A stretch of DNA of 56,277 nt. Source: Streptomyces cucumeris. Lineage in GTDB: Bacteria; Actinomycetota; Actinomycetes; Streptomycetales; Streptomycetaceae. The notes under the pieces are model-generated. The model was given only the letters and a program-made list of their open reading frames with translations. It searched no databases and was not told where the DNA came from. This document shows, one piece after another, positions 24,933 through 33,179 of this stretch. The stretch spans positions 366,883 to 423,159 of the forward strand of contig NZ_JANCLX010000004.1 in NCBI RefSeq assembly GCF_024295805.1, in the 5' to 3' direction. A program made the translations under genes and the position numbers. How positions within the stretch are numbered: the stretch's first letter is position 1; the number at the start of each line of letters is the position of its first letter.

Positions 24933-26611
24933 CGAGCCTCCTCGTACGCCTCTGCATGCATGTACGTAGCGTCGAACTGTCGCTTGCCCCTCAGCAGGCG
25001 CACGACCAGCTCTCTGGCGTGAGCATCGGAGAAATACGGGTTGAGGGAGTACACCCGTAGAGCGACGACCGGCTCGCCGGCGGGTGTGTAGAACGCCGCG
25101 GAGGTCTTGCTCACCGCGATCTGTTCAGCGTCCGGCACCCGCTGAGTCGACAGCCACGCGAACAGGTCAGAGGTGTACTGGTTTATCCGGCGAACGGAGC
25201 TGGTGTCGTCGAAGTCCTCCTCGGTGGTGGCGGGATCATCCGGCGGGTAACAGCGCACGAACACGTCCGGGCCGTACGAATGTCTGTTGATGACTGTCGC
25301 GTCGCGACCTGCCAAGGCATTGATGTGGCGCCGGAGCGCTTCGGCTGTTTCAAGCGCGTGGCCGAGCAGTTGCCGCATCCCCTGCTTACCCAGAGCCTGC
25401 AAGCCAACCCAGGTGGCGACCATGTTCGCTGCCGACCTGGAAGTCTCCAGCGTGAAGGTCCCGGGGTTGTAGGCGTCCTTGTCGTGGAACAACGGGGTCA
25501 TTTCTCCGCCGTCGCGACGCAGCCGCGAGAAGTCCCGGCTGTCTCGCATGACGATCATGCTCGACGTATAGGGCGCGAAACCGGTCTTGTGGAAGTCCGT
25601 TCCGAACGAGTCGGCGTGCCGCACCGTCTTCAGACGCTCCACGAGACGTGACAGCTTGGCCACCACAGGGGGGCTGAAGCCGAGGGGATTCTGATGAAGG
25701 TCGTAGTCGATGAAGCAGAGGTATGCCCACCCGATGACCGTGTCTGCATGCACATGGGGGGTGTAATCCAACCCGTATTCGGCGGCCAGACGATCCCGCA
25801 TCGCAGCGATCTCGCCGAAATCGTCGAAGGCCATGTTGGAAGTCGTTCCGCCTGCGCCGATGATGCACGCAAGCCGGTGGCCGCGTGCCAGCACGTCGCG
25901 GCAGGCCGATTCCATCGAGTCCAGGTCCGTGGTCTGGTCGGGTAGCGACGCAGCGGATATGTAGTTTCGGGTGCCGATCCCAAGCCACGCGCACGCGGAT
26001 TTCTGCGAGTAGTGCGCCGGCCAGGACCCGACGACGGCCATCCCGGGCTCAATCCCACGCTCGGCGTGGTCGGGCTGTGCCTTGGAAATGCCGACGTTGA
26101 TGGCGTACAGGTTGGTCGCCGTGCCTCCGAACGTGAACAGGCCGCCTGCCCGCTCTGGGTCGTACCCCGCCAGCCGCGCCAGCGCCTGGGCGGAAGACAA
26201 CTCGGCGGAAAGGGTCTCCGCGGCGTCCTCCCCGGTGACGCCGTTCGGCATGAACAACGAGACCGCGCACAGCACTGCCAGGTTGACGAACGACGGTGGC
26301 GGAACGATGTTCTTGGCGAACATCTGGTGATGCACTTTGACCGACCCAGCGAGCCACCAGCGCAATTGGCTGAGAGCCGTCTCCGCCGTGACGGGGCTCT
26401 CCGGCAGGCGTCCGTCGCCCACAGGGGAACGCCCCTCCTCCTGGCCGGTGCGCGGATACACGGGCCCCTCGCCCTGGTGGCTCAGCGTCTCATCGAGGGC
26501 GCGGCGAAGGAGGTCGACAAGCGCATCGGCATTGGTCCCGTCGGGGTGCAGGAACAGACCGCTGCGCCAGCGCTCAAACTCATCTCCGGCGCCGTAGGAA
26601 TCAGTCGTCAT
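24929..26611 (-). CDS. Group II PLP-dependent amino acid decarboxylase
   Basis: A 560-residue fold-type I enzyme. The PLP lysine is K342 in TDFHKTGFAP; the cofactor-ring aspartate is D290 in HVHADTVIGWA; H200 in WPAHYSQKSA stacks on the ring. These match the group II decarboxylases (glutamate, aspartate, tyrosine/DOPA and diaminobutyrate). The stretch after the lysine (APYTSSMIV) differs from the tyrosine/DOPA form HKW, so the substrate is not obvious; an acidic or unusual amino acid is possible. ATG 26611, 43 bases after the DUF4254 gene; the stop overlaps the GT9 start (ATGA). tyrS lies 3.3 kb downstream, which recalls bacterial tyrosine-decarboxylase operons, but motif evidence for tyrosine is lacking. 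Confidence 0.85.
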   Translation of the reverse strand: MTTDSYGAGDEFERWRSGLFLHPDGTNADALVDLLRRALDETLSHQGEGPVYPRTGQEEGRSPVGDGRLPESPVTAETALSQLRWWLAGSVKVHHQMFAKNIVPPPSFVNLAVLCAVSLFMPNGVTGEDAAETLSAELSSAQALARLAGYDPERAGGLFTFGGTATNLYAINVGISKAQPDHAERGIEPGMAVVGSWPAHYSQKSACAWLGIGTRNYISAASLPDQTTDLDSMESACRDVLARGHRLACIIGAGGTTSNMAFDDFGEIAAMRDRLAAEYGLDYTPHVHADTVIGWAYLCFIDYDLHQNPLGFSPPVVAKLSRLVERLKTVRHADSFGTDFHKTGFAPYTSSMIVMRDSRDFSRLRRDGGEMTPLFHDKDAYNPGTFTLETSRSAANMVATWVGLQALGKQGMRQLLGHALETAEALRRHINALAGRDATVINRHSYGPDVFVRCYPPDDPATTEEDFDDTSSVRRINQYTSDLFAWLSTQRVPDAEQIAVSKTSAAFYTPAGEPVVALRVYSLNPYFSDAHARELVVRLLRGKRQFDATYMHAEAYEEAR

Positions 26612-26654
26612 CGCAGATCGATCCCGGCACTTCGGAGGAGCAACGTGACCGTGC

Positions 26655-27254
26655 TCATCGCACGGACTTTCCGTAGAGCTTCATGCGCTCGGGGCGGGGC
26701 GTGCGCCGTCGACCGGCCACGAGATCCCCGCAAGCAACCGCGATGGACCACACCAGATCGTCGTACTGACAACGCAGAATCCCGACTCGCTCTGCCGCGG
26801 CGGCGTCACCCCCGACCAGTCGCTCCGTATGGACGATCCGAAGCTTCTGCACCGAGAGCCGGTCAAGCGCCGAGCCGATCGACTCCGTGATGGGAGGCAC
26901 GTCCTCGTCCGCGCTCCACGCCGCATCCAAGATCCGGTCGATCTGCTCGATGAGTGCATGGCGAAGACCGTTGAGCTCGTCGATCTCCCGCTTGATGGCC
27001 GGAATCTCCCCGTCCCCAGCTTGCCGTACCCGGTCCTCGGCATCCCACTGGCGGCTGTTGACCGCATGCAGCTGGTCCAGAACCTGCAACAAGTCCGGCC
27101 GATAAGGAGATGGGATCCCGGCGAGAGCGTCCTCGCACCATTCACCTTGCCCACCTGCTACGTCGGGGCAGGATGTACTCGTCGTCATCGGAGCGTGCGG
27201 GCCTACCTCCGGCTCACCCGTGTCTGTACCCAGCCGTGCACGGGTCTTGGTCAT
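26655..27254 (-). CDS. DUF4254-family protein
   Basis: A 199-residue all-helical protein. Residues 60-115 match DUF4254: LHAVNSRQWDAEDRVRQ, then IKREIDELNGLRHALIEQID. The pattern N-x-x-Q/L-W-x-x-ED with a following LN-x-x-R helix is typical. This family is encoded beside glycosyltransferases in many bacteria; its biochemical role is not established. It is the first gene of the operon DUF4254, decarboxylase, GT9, kinase, GT4. The ATG at 27254 is the first in the frame; a later in-frame ATG gives MTTSTSC and may be the true start, since the first 20 residues look unconserved. Confidence 0.75.
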   Translation of the reverse strand: MTKTRARLGTDTGEPEVGPHAPMTTSTSCPDVAGGQGEWCEDALAGIPSPYRPDLLQVLDQLHAVNSRQWDAEDRVRQAGDGEIPAIKREIDELNGLRHALIEQIDRILDAAWSADEDVPPITESIGSALDRLSVQKLRIVHTERLVGGDAAAAERVGILRCQYDDLVWSIAVACGDLVAGRRRTPRPERMKLYGKSVR

Positions 27255-27805
27255 GGGTGGTGATCCCCCTTCGGTCTCTCGTTAGGACGGTCTCTGCCGA
27301 CCGTCGTTGAAGACAACCTTGAGCACGACCGGAGGGTGCCCTAGAGGGACGCGTTACTCCACGATGACTACTCCATGTTGCGCCTGGCTCAACGACCAGA
27401 GTGGTCGCCTGGCATCCATCCAGGTCCGCCCCTGCCCCTAAGTTGATCTCGTGGCACGCTAACAGCTCAGGGAGAACAGACGATCATGGGCCATCTCGCA
27501 CCAGTTTCTCCGCCTGCTGAGGCGATGCCACCACTCCTCATCGCCGACCTCCCGTCCGACCCGCGATGCCTGGACAGCCTCAGCCCCGGGGCAGCAATCG
27601 GCACCTCCTCGACGGTGCCCAGCATCCGGCGCCTCTGCCCGCGCACAAGGCTGGCCATCCAGGTCGATGGAACCAGACGGCACAGTGCGGCGCTGGTCTG
27701 CTGAAGCAGCAGTGCACCGCTCATCGCAGCGCAGACATGCCTCGGTACCCAACCGGAATGCCGACCGGGTACGGACATTCGACAGCCATGGACGATGTCA
27801 AGGAC
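27255..27805. other. Intergenic stretch with no credible gene
   Basis: About 550 bases between the DUF4254 start and the end of the small membrane gene. Open frames here lack ribosome sites and family features. It must hold the promoter of the DUF4254 operon (leftward), but I cannot place a confident -10/-35 pair. Confidence 0.5.
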
Positions 27806-28021
27806 TCAGCGGCCGTCGGTATGCGAGATGTTTTGTGCGAGTTGGCCCACGACGCTAAATATCCATTGCCCGAAGCTGGTTGGAGCGATCAGGACGCCGA
27901 AGACCAGAACGATGACCACGGTCATCTTCTCGTCGAACCGGCTCCGAGCGTGTGTGCGTCGACGCAGTCGCATAACGATGATCACCGCTAGCAGAACCGC
28001 GACGTTGATGGTCAAAATCAT
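27806..28021 (-). CDS. Small two-helix membrane protein
   Basis: A 71-residue protein with two hydrophobic helices, MILTINVAVLLAVIIVM and VVIVLVFGVLIAPTSFG, joined by a basic loop (RLRRRTHARSR). The ATG at 28021 has GGGAGG eight bases upstream. Such small proteins are common near mobile elements and defence genes in actinobacteria. The neighbour upstream on the same strand, 190 bases away, encodes a membrane-anchored Mrr-type nuclease. Function unknown; the tight size, good ribosome site and two clean segments argue that it is real. Confidence 0.65.
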   Translation of the reverse strand: MILTINVAVLLAVIIVMRLRRRTHARSRFDEKMTVVIVLVFGVLIAPTSFGQWIFSVVGQLAQNISHTDGR

Positions 28022-28211
28022 CCGGCCAGTCCTCCCCTCAACACCTGGCATTCCGCCTCTCTGCATGGCTCGAACCGGGTACTTCTCAACGGCCCCATCC
28101 GCAGTGATTGGCGACAGAGCACTTGTCCAGTGGCTGGTTTCATGGCGCTCTCGCGGCGTTACGCTGGCCGCCAGGACCCTCCCCTCGCACCCAGCGCCCC
28201 ACTCGGCAGTT

Positions 28212-28907
28212 TCAGGACAGGGTTGTTGGACGACGTGGGGGCGGGATGCGGTCCAGCAGCTCCCACAAGGGCCGGTAGCTAGCAGCCCACTCGCCGAGCT
28301 TGCGGCGATCGACGAGATGTATCCGGTGCTCCTTTCCCCAAGGGATGGCCTTGGAGCTGAAGCGGCCATTGGTGAGGACGAGGGCAACATCCGCTCCATG
28401 GATCTGCCGCGCGGTGCCGTTGACCTGCTGTAGGACGCCGACGCCAACGGCAGAGCCACGATCTCCGTCCCGGCGGTGCTTGCACTGGATGGCCCACACA
28501 CGCCCGGCGGGATCGACGGCCCGCACATCACAGGCGTTGTCGCCGGCGCCGCCCATCCGCTCGGCCTCGCAGCCGTCCCGCCGCATCAGGTCCCGTATCG
28601 CGAACTCGAACGCGCGGTGATCCAGCGCGTCCAATTCAGCGATCCGTATCCGCAGGGCACGGGCGCGCACACGTTCCCACTCGGCCCGCTGCCGTACCTG
28701 ATGCAGCCAGAAGCCGCCGCCGACCGCAGCGACCACGACCGCGAGGAGGATGATCCACCAGTGCGCGAGCAGCCACTGCACGACGGTGACCACCACGACG
28801 ATCGCCACAGCCCCGGTGGCCAGCAGAGCAACCTGCTCATCCTGCTTCTTGGTGCGGCGCACCGGCCTACGTCGGCCGGTACGCCGCGCCGGGCGTCGGC
28901 GGCTCAT
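28212..28907 (-). CDS. Membrane-anchored Mrr-family restriction endonuclease
   Basis: About 231 residues. A basic N-terminus (SRRRPARRTGRRRP) is followed by two membrane segments (ALLATGAVAIVVVVTVVQWLL and WIILLAVVVAAVGGGFWL). A PD-(D/E)xK nuclease domain of the Mrr_cat type follows: FEFAIRDLMRRDG, then CDVRAVDPAG, then AIQCKHRR, giving the D...QxK catalytic set. The Q-x-K form of the motif is typical of Mrr enzymes, which cut modified or foreign DNA. The start is uncertain: ATG 28907 or the in-frame ATG at 28931; neither has a clear ribosome site. Membrane tethering would place the nuclease at the point of DNA entry. Confidence 0.8.
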   Translation of the reverse strand: MSRRRPARRTGRRRPVRRTKKQDEQVALLATGAVAIVVVVTVVQWLLAHWWIILLAVVVAAVGGGFWLHQVRQRAEWERVRARALRIRIAELDALDHRAFEFAIRDLMRRDGCEAERMGGAGDNACDVRAVDPAGRVWAIQCKHRRDGDRGSAVGVGVLQQVNGTARQIHGADVALVLTNGRFSSKAIPWGKEHRIHLVDRRKLGEWAASYRPLWELLDRIPPPRRPTTLS

Positions 28908-29192
28908 CGGGCCGTACCCGGGCGCGCCCATATCGGGACAGCGACCCGAACGTGAGCCTCCACCTTTACCCCCATGAAGTAAGTCCTCCTGTCCAGAGCC
29001 GTTGACGATCCCCGCGCAGGCAATGAGAGCACGCAGCTCTGACAACGTGTGGAGGTTTGATTACTTTAAGTGATCGATTTTCGGCCAGCGTCGACCGTGG
29101 TCCGATGTATCTGAACGGCGATGACCAGGGTTTTCCGGTGCTTGCTCGACCAACTTCGGCCGTTTCGTCGAACGAGTCGGATCTCCGGAGCC

Positions 29193-30722
29193 CTATCGAC
29201 GAACTCCGTCCCTTCTGCCGACCCCCTGGCGATCCGAGCTGGAGTTGCGCGGGTGCGCAGGGTTGAGGAACCAAGCACGCGCCGAGGCGAGCCACCAGGT
29301 TCCGCAGAAGGCGAGGACGACGCCGACCGCGATGGGTGCGTAGTTGAAGGTCTCCGCGGTGACGGGCGAAGTCTGCGGCAGCATGAACAGCACGGTGATC
29401 ACCAGCACCCACACGATGGCGATGGTGCCGACGGTCGTGGACCACGAGCCGAGGTGCCAGGGGCCGCGCTCGAAACGGTCGCCTTGCCGGATCCGGAGGA
29501 AGGTGGGGATCACGTAGGCGATGTAGAGGCCGATGGTCGCGATGGAGGTCACTGCCGCGTACGCGGTGGTGTTCCACAGGTAGGGCAGACCGAGTGCGAA
29601 GGCGCCGCCGGTGGCGAGCCAGACGGCGTTGGTGGGCGTTCGCGTCGCGGGGTTGAGCTTGTGCCACGTGCTGGAGAAGGGCAGGGCGCCATCACGTGAG
29701 AAGGCATAGATCATGCGGGAGTTGGCGGTCACCGACGCCATGCCGCAGAAGAGCTGCGCAACGATGATCACGAGCAGAAGCCATTTACCGACCGCCGCGC
29801 CGAGGGCGTTCATAAGGATCTCCGCCGGCGGCACTCCAGTCCCCGACGCGAGTGCGCCGGCGTAGGACTGGATGGCGTAGGTGAAGCCGAAGAGGAGGAC
29901 GAACCCGGCCGCGAGGGAGACGAGGATCGAACGGACGATGCCCTTGGGCCCGGCGGTGGATGCGTCGATGGTCTCCTCGGTCATGTGGGCGGAGGCGTCG
30001 TAGCCGGTGAAGGTGTACTGCGCCATCAGCAGACCGATCAGCACCACGTAGCCGCTGGACGAAAAGCCGGTGTTGTTGACGAACTCACCGAACACGAACC
30101 CTGTCGACTGGTGGTGGTCGGGGACGAGCACCAGGGCGCCGCAGATGACGATGACACCGAGGATATGCCACCAGATGGAGACTTCGTTGAGGAGGGCGAC
30201 GATGCGCACGCCGAAGGTGTTCAGGACACCGTGGAGGGCGAGGATGGCTCCGAACAGCGTGATGGTGTGGCCCGGCGTGGCGGCGTAGCCGAATTGGAGA
30301 TCGAGCAGTGCGTTGAGGAAGTTGGCGGCGCCGAAGTCGATGCCGGCGGTGACCGCTATCTGGCCGAGTGTGTTGAACCAGCCGGTGAACCACGCCCAGG
30401 CTGCTGCGGAGCGCTTGGGGGCCATACGGTGCGCCCAGAAGTACAGGCCGGCGCTGGTCGGATACGAGGAGCAGACCTCGGCCATCGACAGGCCGACGAA
30501 CAGCGTCATCAGGCCGACGAACAGCCAGCCCCACATGATCACCGCCGGGCCGCCGGTGTTCATGCCATACCCGTAGAGGGTCATGCAGCCGGACAGGATG
30601 GAGATGATCGTGAAGCTGACGCCGAAGTTGGCCCGACCGGACATCGAGCGGGAGAGCGTCTGCTGATAGCCGAGTTGTTTCAGGCGCTCCTCGTCGGAGA
30701 TGCGGGAGACGTCAAGAGGCAT
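29193..30722 (-). CDS. APC-family amino acid/amine permease
   Basis: A 509-residue transporter with about twelve hydrophobic helices. It starts with the family's LGYQQTLSRSMSG segment and FGVSFTIISILSGC helix. The conserved GGPAVIMWGWLFVG and helix 2-3 region SMAEVCSSYPTSAGLYFW place it in the amino acid-choline-transporter branch (GABA/choline permease-like). It would import or export an amino acid or amine by proton symport or exchange. It is the last gene of the eleven-gene operon that starts with the radical SAM gene, 42 bases after the preceding stop. In that place it may supply precursor or export the product. Confidence 0.9.
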   Translation of the reverse strand: MPLDVSRISDEERLKQLGYQQTLSRSMSGRANFGVSFTIISILSGCMTLYGYGMNTGGPAVIMWGWLFVGLMTLFVGLSMAEVCSSYPTSAGLYFWAHRMAPKRSAAAWAWFTGWFNTLGQIAVTAGIDFGAANFLNALLDLQFGYAATPGHTITLFGAILALHGVLNTFGVRIVALLNEVSIWWHILGVIVICGALVLVPDHHQSTGFVFGEFVNNTGFSSSGYVVLIGLLMAQYTFTGYDASAHMTEETIDASTAGPKGIVRSILVSLAAGFVLLFGFTYAIQSYAGALASGTGVPPAEILMNALGAAVGKWLLLVIIVAQLFCGMASVTANSRMIYAFSRDGALPFSSTWHKLNPATRTPTNAVWLATGGAFALGLPYLWNTTAYAAVTSIATIGLYIAYVIPTFLRIRQGDRFERGPWHLGSWSTTVGTIAIVWVLVITVLFMLPQTSPVTAETFNYAPIAVGVVLAFCGTWWLASARAWFLNPAHPRNSSSDRQGVGRRDGVRR

Positions 30723-30764
30723 GGAGATTCCGCCCTTTCGTGGATCGCGCGTGGGGTCGAGTGC

Positions 30765-31712
30765 TCAGTGGTGCCGGCGCCGCCGCGGGCTGTAGGCCCA
30801 GGCGCGGTGCCGCAGAAACAGTTGGTCGGCTTGGCCGCAGTAGGCCCATGGAACCTGGGTGGCGTAAGGGCCGATCGCGTCGAAGACCTCAGCCGCCTCG
30901 GTGTGGCGGTTGGCGAATGACAGTGCGTGCGCGAGGTAGTTGGCGTCATCGGCGAAGCAGGCGTGCTGGCGCGGCGCGCGGTATCGCCACCAACGGTCCA
31001 GCACGCGATCGATCTGCGGGCAGTCGATCCAGGGGTGGATCGTCAGCCCGTACGCCGTCTGGTCCTGCTCTTGACGCGATCGGTGCGCTTCGGCAACCAC
31101 GACCAAGGGCAGGACCGCGATCGGCAGCCCCTTCGGGGCTATGGACGCCTGCTCCTCGGCCCACCACATCGCCTCCCCCGCCCGGCCGTGGTGCCGAAGG
31201 AAGAGGTAGGTGGCCACCTCGTGGTGCGCCTCGCGGTTCCAGGGGTCGCGCTGCTTGATCTCCGCCCAAATCCGGTGCAGCGTCGCCCGGTCCGGCGCGT
31301 GGGTCCGCAGCAATGCGAGCATCACCACCAGGGGCGCCACATCGTGCGGCCATACCTTCAATGTCAGGCGGCAGGTGGCCCACGCCTCTTCCATCAATGA
31401 CCGGCCGGCGCGATGCCCAGCGATCATCGCTCGGAGGGCCTGCACATTTGCCAGGAGGGCCAGCGCGTGTGGCGAGCGAGGCTCCGCCTTCGCCCACGTG
31501 TCGGCGAACCTCAGCCGAGCCCCTGCTTCCGCGAGTACTTGGAGGCGGAAGACTCGACGGTCCCAGTCGGCACCGGTAGAGGCCAGCAACTCCTGCGGAC
31601 CCTCCCAGCGCCCCATGGAGGCGTCTTCCAGGGCCCGCCGCAACGCCTCGTCATTTCTCGTCGGGTGCATGTCAAGGACGGCTCGGCCGCCGGTCGTAGT
31701 CATCGTGTTCAC
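30765..31712 (-). CDS. Helical repeat (TPR-like) protein of unknown function
   Basis: A 315-residue, almost wholly helical protein, rich in Trp, Arg and Ala, with repeated paired helices such as ALALLANVQALRAMIAGH, HHEVATYLFLRHHGRAGEA and LAHALSFANRHTEAAEVF. The pattern suggests tetratricopeptide-like units, usually protein-binding scaffolds. No catalytic motif is seen. ATG at 31712, with a later in-frame ATG as an alternative (MTTTGG). It sits between the YrdC-like gene (45 bases) and the permease (42 bases) within the operon. I do not recognise the family by name. Confidence 0.6.
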   Translation of the reverse strand: MNTMTTTGGRAVLDMHPTRNDEALRRALEDASMGRWEGPQELLASTGADWDRRVFRLQVLAEAGARLRFADTWAKAEPRSPHALALLANVQALRAMIAGHRAGRSLMEEAWATCRLTLKVWPHDVAPLVVMLALLRTHAPDRATLHRIWAEIKQRDPWNREAHHEVATYLFLRHHGRAGEAMWWAEEQASIAPKGLPIAVLPLVVVAEAHRSRQEQDQTAYGLTIHPWIDCPQIDRVLDRWWRYRAPRQHACFADDANYLAHALSFANRHTEAAEVFDAIGPYATQVPWAYCGQADQLFLRHRAWAYSPRRRRHH

Positions 31713-31757
31713 TCCGGTGGCCTCCTGCCTGGCAAGCAGGCAGGAGGGGCCTGGTTG

Positions 31758-32408
31758 TCAGACGGTCCGAATCTCGGTACCGAGCGCCACCGAAATGGCA
31801 CGTTGGTGGACGAGACCCGTGCGAACGAGCCGGGCCTCCGGCATAAAGCAATCGACGATGGTCATGTGGTTCGCCGCCGGGCACACTCCACCGTCGACGA
31901 TGACACTGACCTCCAGGCCGGAAGCGGCGATGAAGGCATGGACCTGCTCAATGGTGACGGCCGGACCGGGGTCGTTCGGGCCTGCGTCCCCGGAGATGTT
32001 CGCTGTGGTGGCCGCGAGGGGTACTTTCACCCGCGCGGCGAGGTCCCCGAGGATGCCGGGATCGACCGTGACCAGGGCCGGTGATCCGACTGCCGCGTGC
32101 CGGGCCGCGTCGTCCGGGCTCTTCCACGGCAGCAGCAGCGCGAGATCGCCAGGCCAGAAGGCCGCCGCGAGTCGACTTGCCTCCGGACTGAAGGTGAAGA
32201 CGCCTTCGCAGGAGGCAGCAGAAGGGGCGACGTAGGCGAGGGGCTTGCCACTCGGGCGGCGCTTGCCCGTGATGATGCTGTCGCACGCCCGGGCGTTGCT
32301 GGCATCCGCGCAGACCATGTACCAGCGCTGGGTCGGGACGACGACGAGTTCTCCACCCTCGATCGCCTGAGCGGCGGCGTCGAGGTCTTGGGTTCCGATA
32401 ATGCGCAT
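31758..32408 (-). CDS. YrdC/Sua5-like domain protein with altered N-terminal motif
   Basis: A 216-residue protein with the YrdC fold seen in threonylcarbamoyl-AMP synthases: KRRPSGKPLAYV, AFWPGDLALLLPW and TTANISGDAG all align with the KxRP...PL, WPGPLT and SANxSG signatures. The usual opening PTDTVYGL is replaced by PTQRWYMVCAD, changing the part that contacts threonine and bicarbonate. The housekeeping gene normally lies elsewhere, near prfA in Streptomyces. This copy is inside a biosynthetic operon, three bases after the dioxygenase gene. It may make a carbamoyl-AMP from a different amine or amino acid, a step known in principle for carbamoylated natural products. Function is inferred. Confidence 0.75.
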   Translation of the reverse strand: MRIIGTQDLDAAAQAIEGGELVVVPTQRWYMVCADASNARACDSIITGKRRPSGKPLAYVAPSAASCEGVFTFSPEASRLAAAFWPGDLALLLPWKSPDDAARHAAVGSPALVTVDPGILGDLAARVKVPLAATTANISGDAGPNDPGPAVTIEQVHAFIAASGLEVSVIVDGGVCPAANHMTIVDCFMPEARLVRTGLVHQRAISVALGTEIRTV

Positions 32409-32411
32409 GAG

Positions 32412-33179
32412 CTACTCCTTGTCGGCTGCGATCTGAGGGACGAAGGTCAGCGGCGGGTAGTCGAGCCACGGGTCGCGCAGTGCTTCGAGGCGGCGGCCCT
32501 TGTGGTCCGGGTGGGAGACGCGGAAGTAGGCCATCACCCTGGGGGACGGGGTGAGGTTCCGTCCCACCGAGTGCGGGACAAGGTGATGCATGAGCAGGAC
32601 GTCGCCAGGCGCACCGAGCAACGGCACACCCTGCTCGTGATCGACCTCCGGCGGTACCTGCTCCGTCATACCGAGCGACCACTCGCTGCGGAACCAGTCC
32701 GCCATGGTTCGGTGGCCGCCCGGTTGGTAGCGCAGCGCGCCGTCTTGTGCGCTGGTGACGTCCGAGAGGACGACGCCGACGAGGAGCGAGAAGGTACGTA
32801 GTTCTCGCGGATCGAGATGCGGGCAGGAGACCCCGTCCACGTGCATCGGCTTCTCCGGCTGCACGCCAGGGAACTCCGATTCCGGCACCCGGATTTGGAT
32901 CTGGGCGGTCGTGATGGGAGCGGTGTCGCCGAGGAGGTCGCCAGCTAGGTCGGCGGCATCCGTACCTCCATACAGGGCGAGGATGTCGGGGTGACTGCCC
33001 AACTCGGGCGCGAACGTTCGCTGGCTGTACGCGGGTACGTCATCAGCCTTCAGGCGGTCGCGGTACCAGGTATCGACCAGTGGTGCGGCGCGCCGGACCA
33101 GTTCGGGGGCGATCAGCCCGCGGCGTATGACCGCGCCGTCCCGTTTGAACGTGTGCTTCTCCTCAGGTGTGAGGGGCAT
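32412..33179 (-). CDS. PhyH-type Fe(II)/2-oxoglutarate dioxygenase
   Basis: A 255-residue phytanoyl-CoA-dioxygenase-like enzyme. The facial triad is H113-x-D115 in MHVDGVS and H203 in VPHSVGRN; R214 in SPRVMAYF would bind 2-oxoglutarate. These enzymes hydroxylate or desaturate unactivated carbon using O2. The ATG at 33179 lies inside the end of the creatininase-family gene (17-base overlap), and three bases separate its stop from the YrdC-like start. No CoA-binding context is present, so a small free or tethered substrate made by the operon is likely. Much longer open frame upstream is shadow of the neighbour. Confidence 0.85.
   Translation of the reverse strand: MPLTPEEKHTFKRDGAVIRRGLIAPELVRRAAPLVDTWYRDRLKADDVPAYSQRTFAPELGSHPDILALYGGTDAADLAGDLLGDTAPITTAQIQIRVPESEFPGVQPEKPMHVDGVSCPHLDPRELRTFSLLVGVVLSDVTSAQDGALRYQPGGHRTMADWFRSEWSLGMTEQVPPEVDHEQGVPLLGAPGDVLLMHHLVPHSVGRNLTPSPRVMAYFRVSHPDHKGRRLEALRDPWLDYPPLTFVPQIAADKE

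Noticed and set aside
27467..27778. Short minus-strand proteins in the 27.3-27.8 kb gap
   Set aside because: No ribosome site, no motif and composition unlike coding DNA here.
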